Source of the DNA: Puniceicoccales bacterium
GTDB taxonomy: Bacteria; Verrucomicrobiota; Verrucomicrobiia; Opitutales; Oceanipulchritudinaceae
Length of the DNA stretch: 20,345 bases
Assembly (NCBI GenBank): GCA_030595525.1
Contig: JAUVDD010000005.1
Coordinates: forward strand, 1 to 20,345
Direction of reading: 5' to 3'
How positions within the stretch are numbered: the first letter of the stretch is position 1; every line of letters begins with the position of its first letter. Below, piece after piece: positions 6,898 to 15,992 of this stretch. The translations under genes and the position numbers were made by a program. Under the pieces are notes generated by a model. It made no database searches and had not been told where the DNA came from. It was given only the letters and a program-made list of their open reading frames with translations.

Positions 6898-8240
6898 CTG
6901 ATTTTTCCTCCCACACACATATCCGATCCATGAACCCTCATACACAGAACCGTCGAAAATTTCTCAAACAATCATTCATGGCAACCGCAGGCCTGTGTCT
7001 ATCCTCCCAGGGCGTCGACGCTGCCTCGGCATCCTCCAAGAGGGTTTACCTTGGAATCGACATGTTGGCCAAGGAAAATTTCCGTTCCCTCAGAGGCAAT
7101 CGCATTGGACTGCTTACTCATCCGGCGGGAGTAAATAGGTATGGCATACCAACCATCGATGTACTATTCAAATCACCCATAGTTAATCTGGTTGCACTTT
7201 TTGGTCCTGAACACGGGATCTACGGCAATGAAAAGGCTAACGTTCCGGTATTGGACAAAATCGATCCACGGACGCAGTTACCGGTATATTCCCTCTATGG
7301 CAAGTATCGCCGGCCTACTCCCGAGATGCTGGCCAAAATCGATACAATGGTCATCGACTTACAGGATATCGGTGCCCGCAGTTACACATATGTCAGCTGT
7401 ATGCGTTACGTGATGGAGGAGTGCTTCAAATACGGAAAGCAAGTCGTCGTACTGGACCGTCCCAATCCACTTGGCGGATTAAAAATTGACGGGCCGTTTC
7501 TGGAAAAGGAATGGATGAGTTATGTAGGATCCTTTCAAGTTCCATATGTCCATGGCATGACCATCGGTGAACTGGCAAATATGTCTAGATTGAAAGCCGG
7601 TGTTTTGCAGTTGTCCGATAATTTGCGCTGGAGGGGCAAACTGAAGATTGTCCGCATGTCCGGTTGGTCACGTGGAATGATGTGGAACTCAACCAAATTA
7701 AATTGGATCCCGACCTCCCCTGCGATTCGGGATTTGTCAGCTGTCCTGGGTTATCCAATGACGGGTCTCGGTGCACAGTTGGGAGGATTCTCCCACGGAT
7801 ACGGTACCCGGTTGCCTTTCAGACTCATCCGGTATCCTCAGAAATCACCGGAAGAAATTTCCCGGGCGCTGTCAGCACGCCGAATTCGAGGATTAGCGTT
7901 CCCGGTTGTCCCTGTATCGGTGAACGGCAAATCCCAACGCTCCACTTACGTACAAGTAACCAACTGGAATGCTTTAAGACCAACAGAATTGAGCCTCCAC
8001 ATGATGGCACTCGCATGCGAATGGGATAGATCCAATCCATTCGCCGCGGCAACCGATTCCATCAAGGGCCTCTTTAACAAACATGTTGGCGATTCAATGG
8101 TACTCGATTACCTGATTCAGCGTGGAGCAAATCTTCCAATTCAGACACTCCTTGCCGACTGGGATCGCTATTGTCAGAATTTTCGGAGGGAATCTGCCAA
8201 GTATCATCTCTACAGGACTTAACGTCCTTGTGATTCCTAA
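6690..8240 (+). repeat. Ancient duplication, copy B (DUF2062 remnant + namZ)
   Basis: This is the partner of about 4010-5564. It starts inside the DUF2062 remnant, covers the second namZ, and continues past its stop towards the intact typA end at 8258. With the typA fragment at 6621-6660 it implies a duplicated block of about 1.6 kb made of the DUF2062 end, namZ and the last 40 bases of typA. Confidence 0.75.
6930..8222 (+). CDS. namZ: NamZ-type exo-N-acetylmuramidase, Tat-exported (copy 2)
   Basis: This 430-residue protein is a second DUF1343/GH171 enzyme and aligns with the first copy over its full length without gaps. The twin-arginine signal NRRKFLKQSFMATAG (7-21) is kept. All family blocks are also kept: GLLTHPAGVNR, ALFGPEHGIYGNEKAN, YSLYGKYRRPT, DLQDIGARSYTYVS, VLDRPNPLGGLKIDGP and PYVHGMTIGELA. 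Differences cluster in the signal region, around residues 225-245 and in the C-terminal third, while the putative active-site blocks are unchanged; this pattern argues that both copies are under selection. It is preceded by a broken DUF2062 gene rather than an intact one, so unlike copy 1 it must start translation on its own. It converges on typA across only 35 bases. Likely role: release of MurNAc from peptidoglycan fragments for recycling. Confidence 0.9.
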   Translation: MNPHTQNRRKFLKQSFMATAGLCLSSQGVDAASASSKRVYLGIDMLAKENFRSLRGNRIGLLTHPAGVNRYGIPTIDVLFKSPIVNLVALFGPEHGIYGNEKANVPVLDKIDPRTQLPVYSLYGKYRRPTPEMLAKIDTMVIDLQDIGARSYTYVSCMRYVMEECFKYGKQVVVLDRPNPLGGLKIDGPFLEKEWMSYVGSFQVPYVHGMTIGELANMSRLKAGVLQLSDNLRWRGKLKIVRMSGWSRGMMWNSTKLNWIPTSPAIRDLSAVLGYPMTGLGAQLGGFSHGYGTRLPFRLIRYPQKSPEEISRALSARRIRGLAFPVVPVSVNGKSQRSTYVQVTNWNALRPTELSLHMMALACEWDRSNPFAAATDSIKGLFNKHVGDSMVLDYLIQRGANLPIQTLLADWDRYCQNFRRESAKYHLYRT

Positions 8241-8257
8241 GTCCTAAAGCTTATTGC

Positions 8258-10072
8258 CTACTTCTTGGACGACCTCTCCATGCGCTTGCGGGCATGGGGA
8301 TCAAGGATGCGCTTACGGAGGCGAAGGATCTTGGGAGTAGCTTCAACAAACTCGTCGGAATCGATATATTCAAGCGCCCGCTCCAGAGAGAATTTCATCG
8401 GCGGTGCTAACTGTATATTCTTGTCGCTGCCAGAAGCACGAACATTTGTCAGTTGTTTGCCCTTGGTCGGATTGACCGGCAAATCAATACGTTTGGGACT
8501 TTCTCCGACAATCATGCCGACATAAACCTCGTCCCCCGGAGCAACGAACAGCTTTCCGCGATCTTCCAACGACATGAGCGTGTAGCCCGTAGCCGTACCC
8601 TGTTCCATAGAAACCAGTGTGCCTGTCTGGCGGGAAACAATTTTCCCGGCCAACGGCTTGTAGGATTCAAACATGTGACTCATGACACCGTGTCCGCTTG
8701 TCATGTTGACGAGATCAAATTCAAAACCGATCAGACCACGAGTCGGAATATTCGCCTCAATGGTGGTACGCCCCATATGGGCATGCATGGCTGTTACCTG
8801 TCCCTTGCGCGTTGCAAGATTCTTTATGATACCGCCAACATTTGCGTCCGGCACATCGATCCAGATATTCTCAAACGGCTCACAGTCGACTCCGTCTACA
8901 ATCTTCTTGATGACCTTTGGCCGAGAAACCAGCACTTCGAAACCCTCGCGACGCATCTGTTCGACCAAAACCGCGATCTGCATGGCTCCACGAGCAGACA
9001 CCATGAATTGAGATCCTTCTCTTCCTTCATCAATCTGAATGGAAATGTTCGTTTTGGTTTCACGAATAAGGCGTTCACGAATCTGTCGGGAAGTAACTTT
9101 CTTGCCATCCTTGCCAGAGAAGGGTCCGTCGTTGATGGCAAATTCCATCTGAATTGTTGGTGGATCAATATCCACAAACGGCAAAGCCTCCTGCTCAGCG
9201 GTCACCACAATCGTTTCCCCGATGTCGACTACCTCAAATCCGGCCAGGCCAACAATGTTGCCTGCTACTCCCAAATGGGAATCCGATGTCTGCAATCCAG
9301 AGTATTCAAACAGCTTGGTGATTTTAGCCGTATCACGTGAACCATCCTTGCGGATGATTTGAAGGCGCTCGCCTGCTTTTACTTCACCACTCAAAATTCG
9401 TCCCACAGCAATCCGGCCGACATAATCATTCCAGTCAATATTGCTGACCAGCATCCGGAATGGACCCTCCTCCGTCACCGGCGGATCGATGCGTTCCATG
9501 ATCGTTTCAAACAAGGCTGTCATATCCTTGCGTGGTCCATCCAAAGTATGATCTGCCCAGCCGTTCTTGGAACTGGCATAAATAAACGGTGCATTGAACT
9601 GGTCCTCGTCGGCTTCCAAATCCAGAAACAGTTCCAAAACCTTGTCGTGCGCAGCCACAGGATCCGCATGCTCTCGGTCCACCTTATTGATCACCACGAT
9701 CGGTTTCAAATGCTGCTGAAGAGCCTTCATCAGGACGAACCGCGTCTGCGCCTGTGGACCATCGTAGGCATCCACCAGCAAAAGTACACCATCCACCATT
9801 TTCATCACTCGCTCAACTTCCGCTCCAAAATCAGCGTGCCCGGGAGTGTCCACAATATTGATCAGATCATTTTTCCAGTGAACTGACGTATTCTTGGCCT
9901 TGATTGTGATGCCCTTTTCCCGCTCCAAGTCCATGGAGTCCATCATGCGGTCTTCAATCACCTGATTTTCGCGAAAGAGCCCACCGGTTTTCAGCATTTC
10001 ATCGACCAGGGTTGTTTTGCCATGGTCGACGTGCGCGATAATTGCGATGTTGCGGATGTTTTTTGGATTCAT
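8258..10072 (-). CDS. typA: Ribosome-associated GTPase TypA/BipA
   Basis: The 604-residue product is a full-length translational GTPase of the TypA/BipA family, which binds the ribosome like EF-G and aids 50S assembly and stress or cold adaptation. GTP-binding motifs are visible: G1 AHVDHGKT (13-20), the EREKGITI switch block (50-57), G3 DTPGHADF (75-82), G4 NKVD (129-132) and G5 ASSKN (166-170). The beta-barrel, EF-G-like and BipA-specific C-terminal parts follow, with [21 protein letters not shown] typical of BipA. The C-terminus is basic ([10 protein letters not shown]). It lies downstream of purL on the same strand across a 105-base gap holding a palindromic repeat, so read-through from purL may be limited. 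A 40-base copy of its 3' end is found at 6621-6660. Confidence 0.97.
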   Translation of the reverse strand: MNPKNIRNIAIIAHVDHGKTTLVDEMLKTGGLFRENQVIEDRMMDSMDLEREKGITIKAKNTSVHWKNDLINIVDTPGHADFGAEVERVMKMVDGVLLLVDAYDGPQAQTRFVLMKALQQHLKPIVVINKVDREHADPVAAHDKVLELFLDLEADEDQFNAPFIYASSKNGWADHTLDGPRKDMTALFETIMERIDPPVTEEGPFRMLVSNIDWNDYVGRIAVGRILSGEVKAGERLQIIRKDGSRDTAKITKLFEYSGLQTSDSHLGVAGNIVGLAGFEVVDIGETIVVTAEQEALPFVDIDPPTIQMEFAINDGPFSGKDGKKVTSRQIRERLIRETKTNISIQIDEGREGSQFMVSARGAMQIAVLVEQMRREGFEVLVSRPKVIKKIVDGVDCEPFENIWIDVPDANVGGIIKNLATRKGQVTAMHAHMGRTTIEANIPTRGLIGFEFDLVNMTSGHGVMSHMFESYKPLAGKIVSRQTGTLVSMEQGTATGYTLMSLEDRGKLFVAPGDEVYVGMIVGESPKRIDLPVNPTKGKQLTNVRASGSDKNIQLAPPMKFSLERALEYIDSDEFVEATPKILRLRKRILDPHARKRMERSSKK

Positions 10073-10106
10073 TGACGGTTCTTTCTGGAAAAGCAGAGGT
10101 TGGTAG

Positions 10107-10125
10107 GGACTTGCATGGTCCCTGT
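10107..10125. repeat. Small inverted repeat in the typA leader
   Basis: AGGGAC (10107-10112) and GTCCCT (10120-10125) are exact inverse repeats with a 7-base loop. The hairpin is 35 bases upstream of the typA start. It could be part of the typA leader or of the end of the purL message; there is no T-run on either side. Confidence 0.35.
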
Positions 10126-10152
10126 CACTCTAAATATTCAGGAATCACCTAT

Positions 10153-10205
10153 GGAGTGCGCCGACATGTCGGCGCTTTTAAAGCGGAAACATGTTTCCGC
10201 ACTCC
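10153..10205. repeat. Paired palindromic (REP-like) element
   Basis: Two perfect 18-bp palindromes, GCGCCGACATGTCGGCGC (10158-10175) and GCGGAAACATGTTTCCGC (10183-10200), are separated by 'ttttaaa'. They are enclosed by outer arms GGAGTGCG (10153-10160) and CGCACTCC (10198-10205), which are themselves inverse complements. As single strand it can fold as two hairpins or as a three-way cruciform. Both palindromes share the centre ACATGT. This architecture resembles dispersed REP/BIME elements moved by RAYT transposases, but no other copy is visible in this window. It covers the purL stop codon. Confidence 0.75.
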
Positions 10206-13200
10206 AAAAAATATTTAAAATAACCAACACCGGAACTGAAAATTGGCTGGATCTTGGTGCCACTGATATTCACGCCCACATGGTCACCAACGCGCTCGCT
10301 GTGCCCCATCTTTCCAAGAATACGTCCACACGGACTGGTCACACCCTCAATGGCGTGCATCGATCCATTCGGATTCTCAGGAATGGCCAGTGTAGGCTTA
10401 CCATTGGCGTCCACATACTGGGTCGCGACCTGGTCATTCTGGAAAAGTCCTGAAAGAACCTCCTCGGGACCGACAAATCGACCTTCACCGTGAGATACGG
10501 GAATCATATACTCGGCTCCCAACTCACATTGAGACATCCAGGGTGATTTTCTGGAAATGACCTTTGTCCGCACATAACAGGACACGTGCCGACCCAGACT
10601 ATTCACCGTGAGACTGGGATGATGCGGTTGCATTGGCTGGATTTTACCAAATGGCAATAATCCCAATTTAACCAGCGCCTGGAATCCGTTACAAATACCA
10701 AGGATCAAACCATCCCGTTCCTTGTACAGGCGCCAAGTTGCATCGCCCACTCGCTCATTTCGGAAAATGGATGCAATGAACTTCCCTGATCCACCCGGCT
10801 CATCACCGGCACTGAATCCACCTGCCAGCATCAGTATCTGGCATTTATCAAGGCCTTGTTCCAATGCCTGCAAGCTGGCTTCAATTTCCGCGTGATTACG
10901 GTTGCGGATGACCAATACCTCCGGTTCTGCACCAGCCTCGGCAAATGCCCGTGCCGTATCGTATTCACAATTTGTTCCCGGGAATACTGGAATCAAGACA
11001 CGCGGCTTGGCTGCACGAGTAACAGATTTTCTCGCTTCATGTGGCTCGAATAGCTGGGTCAGGATTGGTGAATCCGAGACCTCAGCCCTGGTTGGGAAAA
11101 CATCCTCCAACGGTGCTTCCCAGATTGCCTTCATGTCCGCTATGGAAAGTTCCTCACCGTTCACTGCAATCACAGCCTCTTGGATTGTCTGCCCAATCGT
11201 ATCACCCGGAATGGCATCCAGTTCGACTCCTGCATTCACCTCGAGAATCAGGTCGCCAAAATCGCGGCTGAACAAATCGGCACTTACCATATTTTCCGCA
11301 AACTTAAATCCGATCCTGTTACCGAAGGTCATTTTGCTGATTGCCGCAGCAACTCCACCCTCGCGGACGACTGAAGCGGAAATGACATCACCGCTCCCGA
11401 TGGCAGCAGTGATTGCCGTATAAGTCTGTTTTAAAGTATTCCAAACTGGAATTCCGGATGCGTCCTTCGGAATCGCCACCCTCACAACAGTATTTCCGGC
11501 ATCTTTGAATTCAGGCGAAATGACATCGCGGATATCAACCGGACAGACAGCAAAGGACACCAGTGTTGGTGGAACATCCATATCCTTGAACGATCCCGAC
11601 ATGGAATCCTTACCTCCAATGGCGGCGATTCCCAACTCTTCCTGCGCCAACCATGCTCCCAGCAACGCAGAAAACGGCTTGCCCCAGCGGGCTGGCTCAT
11701 CCCGAAGGCGCTCGAAATATTCCTGCAAGGTTAGCCAGGTTTCATCAAGGCTTCCACCACTGGCAATCAATCGGGATACAGATTCCACCACCGCGAATAC
11801 TGCTCCGTGGAACGGACTCCATTTTGAAACATTTGGCTGGAAGCCATAACTCATCAACGTCCCCGTATTGGTCGATCCTTCCAACAATGGCAGCTTGGCG
11901 GCCATGGCCTCGGTTGGTGTGGACCGATCTACTCCACCGAACGGATGCAGAACGGAGCCTGCTCCGATCGTGCTGTCAAAGCGTTCGATTAATCCCTTCT
12001 GGGAACAGACATTTAGATTCGACAAGGTGGATTCCCAAATCTCCTTCAATGAGTCTATTTCCGGAACAGCGTTTAAAGAATTATCATCAGACGGGTGTGT
12101 GACCTTGATAGTTGCCTGTTGGCGAACCCCGTTGGTCTCCAGAAATTCCCGGCTGATATCAACAATCATCTGTCCGCGCCAAGTCATCCTTAATTGCGCT
12201 TCTTCAGTCACATCAGCCACCTTCACCGCATCAAGGTTCTCAACTGCAGAAAATTCCAGGAAGGCCTGCAGGTCTTTCGGATCGAGCACCACGGCCATCC
12301 GCTCCTGAGACTCTGAAAGTGCGATTTCCGTACCATCTAGTCCATCATACTTTAGGGGAACGGCATCCAAATCTATCTTCAAACCATCAGCCAACTCACC
12401 GATTGCCACTGAGACACCACCTGCACCAAAGTCATTACAGCGCTTGATCATGCCACTGACTTCCGGTTTGCGGAACAGCCGTTGCAGTTTGCGCTCCATT
12501 GGCGGATCACCCTTTTGCACCTCGGCGGCATTTTCCAATGCCGTGTCTGTGTGCGCTTTCGAAGAACCGGTTGCTCCGCCAACACCATCACGGCCGGTGT
12601 GTCCTCCCACCAGAACTATAATGTCACCCGGTTCCGGAGTTCCGCGCACTACCTGCGAACGCGGTGCCGCCGCTATAACCGCACCAATTTCCATCCGCTT
12701 GGCAACATACCCTGGATGATAAACTTCGTTCACCATGCCTGTCGCCAGGCCAATTTGGTTACCATAGCTGCTGTAACCATGCGCTGCTTCCAAACTGATC
12801 TTTCTTTGGGGCAGTTTTCCGGGCAAGGTGTCCTCAATCGGCTGACGTGGATCCCCACATCCTGTCACCCGCATGGCTTGGTAGACAAAACTTCGTCCTG
12901 AAAGCGGATCACGAATCGCTCCACCCAGACAGGTCGCGGCACCACCAAAGGGTTCGATCTCGGTCGGGTGGTTATGGGTCTCGTTCTTGAACATGACCAG
13001 CCACTCTTCCTCTTTTCCATCGATCTCGATTGGAACAACGATACTGGCGGCATTTACTTCTTCTGAAACTTCCAATCCATCCAACTGTCCTGCTGCGCGA
13101 AGCGACTTCATACCCATTAGGGCAATATCCATCAGGCAGACCGGCTTTTGGTCCTGTCTATCTCCATAAACCTTTTCCCTCGCCGCCTTGTAGGATTCCC

Positions 13201-13948
13201 AGGCTGCCTCAATCGGTTCGGTCAGGGGACCCTTCTCGAAATCAACGGATGTGATCTCTGTCAAAAATGTTGTATGCCGGCAATGGTCCGACCAGTAGGT
13301 ATCCAATAGCTTTATCTCAGTCAGCGTGGGTTCGCGGTTTGCCTCATCACGAAACCACTTTTGACAGAACTTCAAATCTTCCGTGGACATGGCTAGCCCG
13401 AGGGTGCCGTGCAGGCTATCAAGGAATTCCGTATTCCCGTCTATGAATCCTTCAATTAAAGCAACTGGCTCCGGATCAGGGGAGATGTGCCGGAGCGTCT
13501 CTGGTCTTTCCAAGTCAGCTTCGCGGGAATCCACGGGATTGATCTGGTAGATCTTTAACTGTTCCAACTCCGCTTCCGTTATAGATCCCTCAAGGATCAA
13601 AACTTCTGCGCAACGGACTACCGGATCACAGTCTGCCAGCAGCTTCAGGCATTGCTCAGCAGAGTCTGCACGCTGATCGAATTGGCCAGGCAGATATTCG
13701 ATTCCGAAAACCGGTTGCCCCTCCTCCCACGGACGGTTTTCCCAGGCGATCTCCACAGCTGGTTCAGCGAAAAGTGACTGTTTGCTGGATTCCCACACTT
13801 CGTCGGGCACTCCTTCCACATCATATCGCAACAGGTGCCGCACACCTTCCAGGCCACTCAGGCCCAGATCTCTGCGAATATCTGCTAGAAGAGACTCTGC
13901 CTCTTGTCGGAAATCCGGACGTTTTTCCACATACAATCGCCTGATCAT
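10178..13948 (-). CDS. purL: Phosphoribosylformylglycinamidine synthase, single chain
   Basis: The 1256-residue enzyme converts FGAR, ATP and glutamine to FGAM, the fourth step of purine synthesis, in the cytoplasm. It is the fused large type of the clade found in many Firmicutes and anaerobes, so no separate purS or purQ is needed. The start at 13948 gives MIRRLYVEKRP, matching the usual N-terminus of this clade; an ATG at 13969 would add 7 residues. SDHCRHTTF (220-228) begins the synthase core, followed by NETHNHPTEIEPFGGAATCLGG and AIGGKDSMSGSF. A class-I glutaminase domain begins at about 980 with FPGTNCEYD; its triad is Cys1086 (GICNGF), His1216 and Glu1218 (HSER). The natural end is probably near GVGYFK; the last residues (about CGNMFPL) and the stop come from the palindromic repeat. 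It is divergent from purF. Confidence 0.96.
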   Translation of the reverse strand: MIRRLYVEKRPDFRQEAESLLADIRRDLGLSGLEGVRHLLRYDVEGVPDEVWESSKQSLFAEPAVEIAWENRPWEEGQPVFGIEYLPGQFDQRADSAEQCLKLLADCDPVVRCAEVLILEGSITEAELEQLKIYQINPVDSREADLERPETLRHISPDPEPVALIEGFIDGNTEFLDSLHGTLGLAMSTEDLKFCQKWFRDEANREPTLTEIKLLDTYWSDHCRHTTFLTEITSVDFEKGPLTEPIEAAWESYKAAREKVYGDRQDQKPVCLMDIALMGMKSLRAAGQLDGLEVSEEVNAASIVVPIEIDGKEEEWLVMFKNETHNHPTEIEPFGGAATCLGGAIRDPLSGRSFVYQAMRVTGCGDPRQPIEDTLPGKLPQRKISLEAAHGYSSYGNQIGLATGMVNEVYHPGYVAKRMEIGAVIAAAPRSQVVRGTPEPGDIIVLVGGHTGRDGVGGATGSSKAHTDTALENAAEVQKGDPPMERKLQRLFRKPEVSGMIKRCNDFGAGGVSVAIGELADGLKIDLDAVPLKYDGLDGTEIALSESQERMAVVLDPKDLQAFLEFSAVENLDAVKVADVTEEAQLRMTWRGQMIVDISREFLETNGVRQQATIKVTHPSDDNSLNAVPEIDSLKEIWESTLSNLNVCSQKGLIERFDSTIGAGSVLHPFGGVDRSTPTEAMAAKLPLLEGSTNTGTLMSYGFQPNVSKWSPFHGAVFAVVESVSRLIASGGSLDETWLTLQEYFERLRDEPARWGKPFSALLGAWLAQEELGIAAIGGKDSMSGSFKDMDVPPTLVSFAVCPVDIRDVISPEFKDAGNTVVRVAIPKDASGIPVWNTLKQTYTAITAAIGSGDVISASVVREGGVAAAISKMTFGNRIGFKFAENMVSADLFSRDFGDLILEVNAGVELDAIPGDTIGQTIQEAVIAVNGEELSIADMKAIWEAPLEDVFPTRAEVSDSPILTQLFEPHEARKSVTRAAKPRVLIPVFPGTNCEYDTARAFAEAGAEPEVLVIRNRNHAEIEASLQALEQGLDKCQILMLAGGFSAGDEPGGSGKFIASIFRNERVGDATWRLYKERDGLILGICNGFQALVKLGLLPFGKIQPMQPHHPSLTVNSLGRHVSCYVRTKVISRKSPWMSQCELGAEYMIPVSHGEGRFVGPEEVLSGLFQNDQVATQYVDANGKPTLAIPENPNGSMHAIEGVTSPCGRILGKMGHSERVGDHVGVNISGTKIQPIFSSGVGYFKYFLECGNMFPL

Positions 13949-14068
13949 GCATCTGAGATGAGCAACCATTTCGCAGACTGCAACATTCTTTAAACACTAA
14001 TTCCGACAAAAGATTTGCACAGGGCAAAAGAGTGCTCCACGTTCCTGACAAGATATCCAAAATCGTCG
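13949..14068. promoter_or_regulatory. Divergent purL/purF control region
   Basis: The 120 bases between the chosen purL and purF starts must contain promoters for both directions unless each gene is read from further inside the other. I see no convincing -35/-10 pair, no PurR-type box that I can name, and no riboswitch fold. It is AT-richer than its flanks around 13988-14015. The assignment rests on gene arrangement. Confidence 0.4.
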
Positions 14069-15991
14069 ATGAGTGAACTGATTAAGCACGAATGTGGCAT
14101 TGCCTTGATCCGGCTGAAAAAGCCCTTGGCATACTATGCGGAAAAATATGGATCACCCCTTTATGGTTTCCAGAAGCTGTTCCTTTTAATGGAGAAACAG
14201 CATAACCGGGGTCAGGATGGAGCGGGCATCGGTTGTGTGAAACTTAACATGCCACACGGCCATTCCTTCATGCACCGGGAACGGATTTTAAGGGAAAATT
14301 CCCTCGGCCCACTTTTCCGAAAGCAATTGAAGCATTATGATAAGGCAGTGAAAAAGGGAGTAATTATCCCTGAATTCACCGAAACTGTCCGCATGCATTT
14401 TGATTTTGGTGGGGAAATCCTGATGGGACATCTCCGCTATGGTACCTCCGGCGATTTTGCTGAAAGCTCCTGTCATCCGTACTTCCGCCGAAGCAACTGG
14501 CCTACCCGGAACCTCATGGTCTGCGGCAACTTCAACATGACCAACACCAGTGAGTTAAACCGGACAATGGTCAAGCGGGGTCAGCACCCGATCTACGATA
14601 CGGATACCCAGACAATCCTCGAGGAAATCGGCTTCCATTTGGATGAGGCCCACACCGCCATCTATCACAAGATGCGGGACGAAGCGAATATGGCTGGACC
14701 CGATATTCCGGAGGTTATTTCGGATGAGTTGGATATCATCAGGATCCTTCGAAAGGCTGCTCCGATCTGGGATGGCGGATACTGTATCGCGGGAATGGTC
14801 GGAAACGGGGATTCTTTCGTCATGAGGGATCCACACGGAATTCGCCCGGCTCATTATTTTGAAGATGACGAGGTCATCGCCTTTGCTTCCGAACGCGTTC
14901 CCTTGATGACCGCTTTCGATAAGGATAAGGATGATATCAGCGAGGTACCACCCGGTCATGTTGTCGCCATCAAGAACACCGGTGCTGTGCGGATTGAGGG
15001 CTTTCACGACCCAAGGCCACGGACATCCTGTACATTTGAGCGGATTTACTTTTCCCGGGGAAATGATCCCGATATCTATCAGGAGCGGAAGGCCTTGGGA
15101 GAGGCCCTTTGTCCGTACGTCCTCAAGGAGATCAACTACGATCTGACCAATGCTGTTTTCTCGTACATTCCAAACACTGCAGAAACAGCCAGTTATGGTC
15201 TGCTTCACGGATTGCGTCGATATCGTCGAATGGCAGTTAAGGAAAAACTACTTCAGGCCCATAAGGATGGCACGCTGAATGAGGAAATGGTCGATGATCT
15301 GATCCTCGACAACTGGCCACGGGCAGAAAAAATCGCCCACAAGGATATCAAGTTGCGGACCTTTATTTCGAATGAGAAAGGTCGCAGCAAACTGGTCTCA
15401 CATATTTATGACATCACTTATGATGTGGTAAAACCAACGGATCACCTCGTTGTGCTGGACGACTCGATTGTCCGTGGTACGACTCTCAGGGAATCCATCA
15501 TCAAGATGCTTTCCCGGACAAATCCGAAAAAGATCGTTGTGGCTTCCACTGCTCCGCAAATCCGCTATCCGGATTGTTACGGCATCGACATGAGCGAACT
15601 GGGCAAATTCATTGCATTTCAGGCCGCTATTAACCTGCTGAAGGAGCGAGGTGCACAAGAACGGATCGACGATGTTTACCGGGCCTGCCTGAAGGAGATT
15701 ACTAAGCCCAAGGAAGATCAGGTCAATTGTGTGAAAGAGATCTACGCTCCGGTCACTGCCCTGCAGATATCCGCGAAAATCGCTGAAATGATCTATCCTA
15801 AGAACATTGCCTGGAACGGTGAACTGACCATTCTCTATCAGACAATTGAGGACTTGCACAAAGCGACTCCGGAACATACCGGCGACTGGTACTTTACTGG
15901 CAACTACCCGACTCCTGGTGGCAAACAGGTTGTGAACCAGGCATTTATTCACTATTACGAAAATCGCAGCGGAAGAAGCTACGATCTCTAA
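14069..15991 (+). CDS. purF: Amidophosphoribosyltransferase, long form
   Basis: This enzyme makes 5-phosphoribosylamine from PRPP and glutamine, the first committed step of purine synthesis. The ATG at 14069 gives 640 residues starting MSELIKHECGIA; the N-terminal nucleophile should be Cys9 after removal of an 8-residue propeptide. The frame is open to 14015 with a TTG start, but that adds an unlikely leader. The class-II glutaminase domain shows KQHNRGQDGAG (43-53), HLRYGTSG (121-128) and CGNFNMTN (152-159). The PRPP site of the phosphoribosyltransferase domain is VVLDDSIVRGTT (461-472). At 640 residues it is some 140-170 longer than the usual PurF; the extra length is in inserts within both domains and a C-terminal extension. 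Bacteroidota-type PurF proteins have a similar long layout. It is followed by purM after one base. Confidence 0.95.
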   Translation: MSELIKHECGIALIRLKKPLAYYAEKYGSPLYGFQKLFLLMEKQHNRGQDGAGIGCVKLNMPHGHSFMHRERILRENSLGPLFRKQLKHYDKAVKKGVIIPEFTETVRMHFDFGGEILMGHLRYGTSGDFAESSCHPYFRRSNWPTRNLMVCGNFNMTNTSELNRTMVKRGQHPIYDTDTQTILEEIGFHLDEAHTAIYHKMRDEANMAGPDIPEVISDELDIIRILRKAAPIWDGGYCIAGMVGNGDSFVMRDPHGIRPAHYFEDDEVIAFASERVPLMTAFDKDKDDISEVPPGHVVAIKNTGAVRIEGFHDPRPRTSCTFERIYFSRGNDPDIYQERKALGEALCPYVLKEINYDLTNAVFSYIPNTAETASYGLLHGLRRYRRMAVKEKLLQAHKDGTLNEEMVDDLILDNWPRAEKIAHKDIKLRTFISNEKGRSKLVSHIYDITYDVVKPTDHLVVLDDSIVRGTTLRESIIKMLSRTNPKKIVVASTAPQIRYPDCYGIDMSELGKFIAFQAAINLLKERGAQERIDDVYRACLKEITKPKEDQVNCVKEIYAPVTALQISAKIAEMIYPKNIAWNGELTILYQTIEDLHKATPEHTGDWYFTGNYPTPGGKQVVNQAFIHYYENRSGRSYDL

Positions 15992-15992
15992 A

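Noticed and set aside
8453..9340. Long plus-strand open frame of 295 codons opposite typA
   Set aside because: It is the antisense shadow of a well-conserved GTPase gene and shows no family features.
14015..14068. TTG start extending PurF by 18 residues
   Set aside because: The known long-form PurF N-terminus begins close before the HECGIA block; the extension would enlarge the propeptide for no reason.
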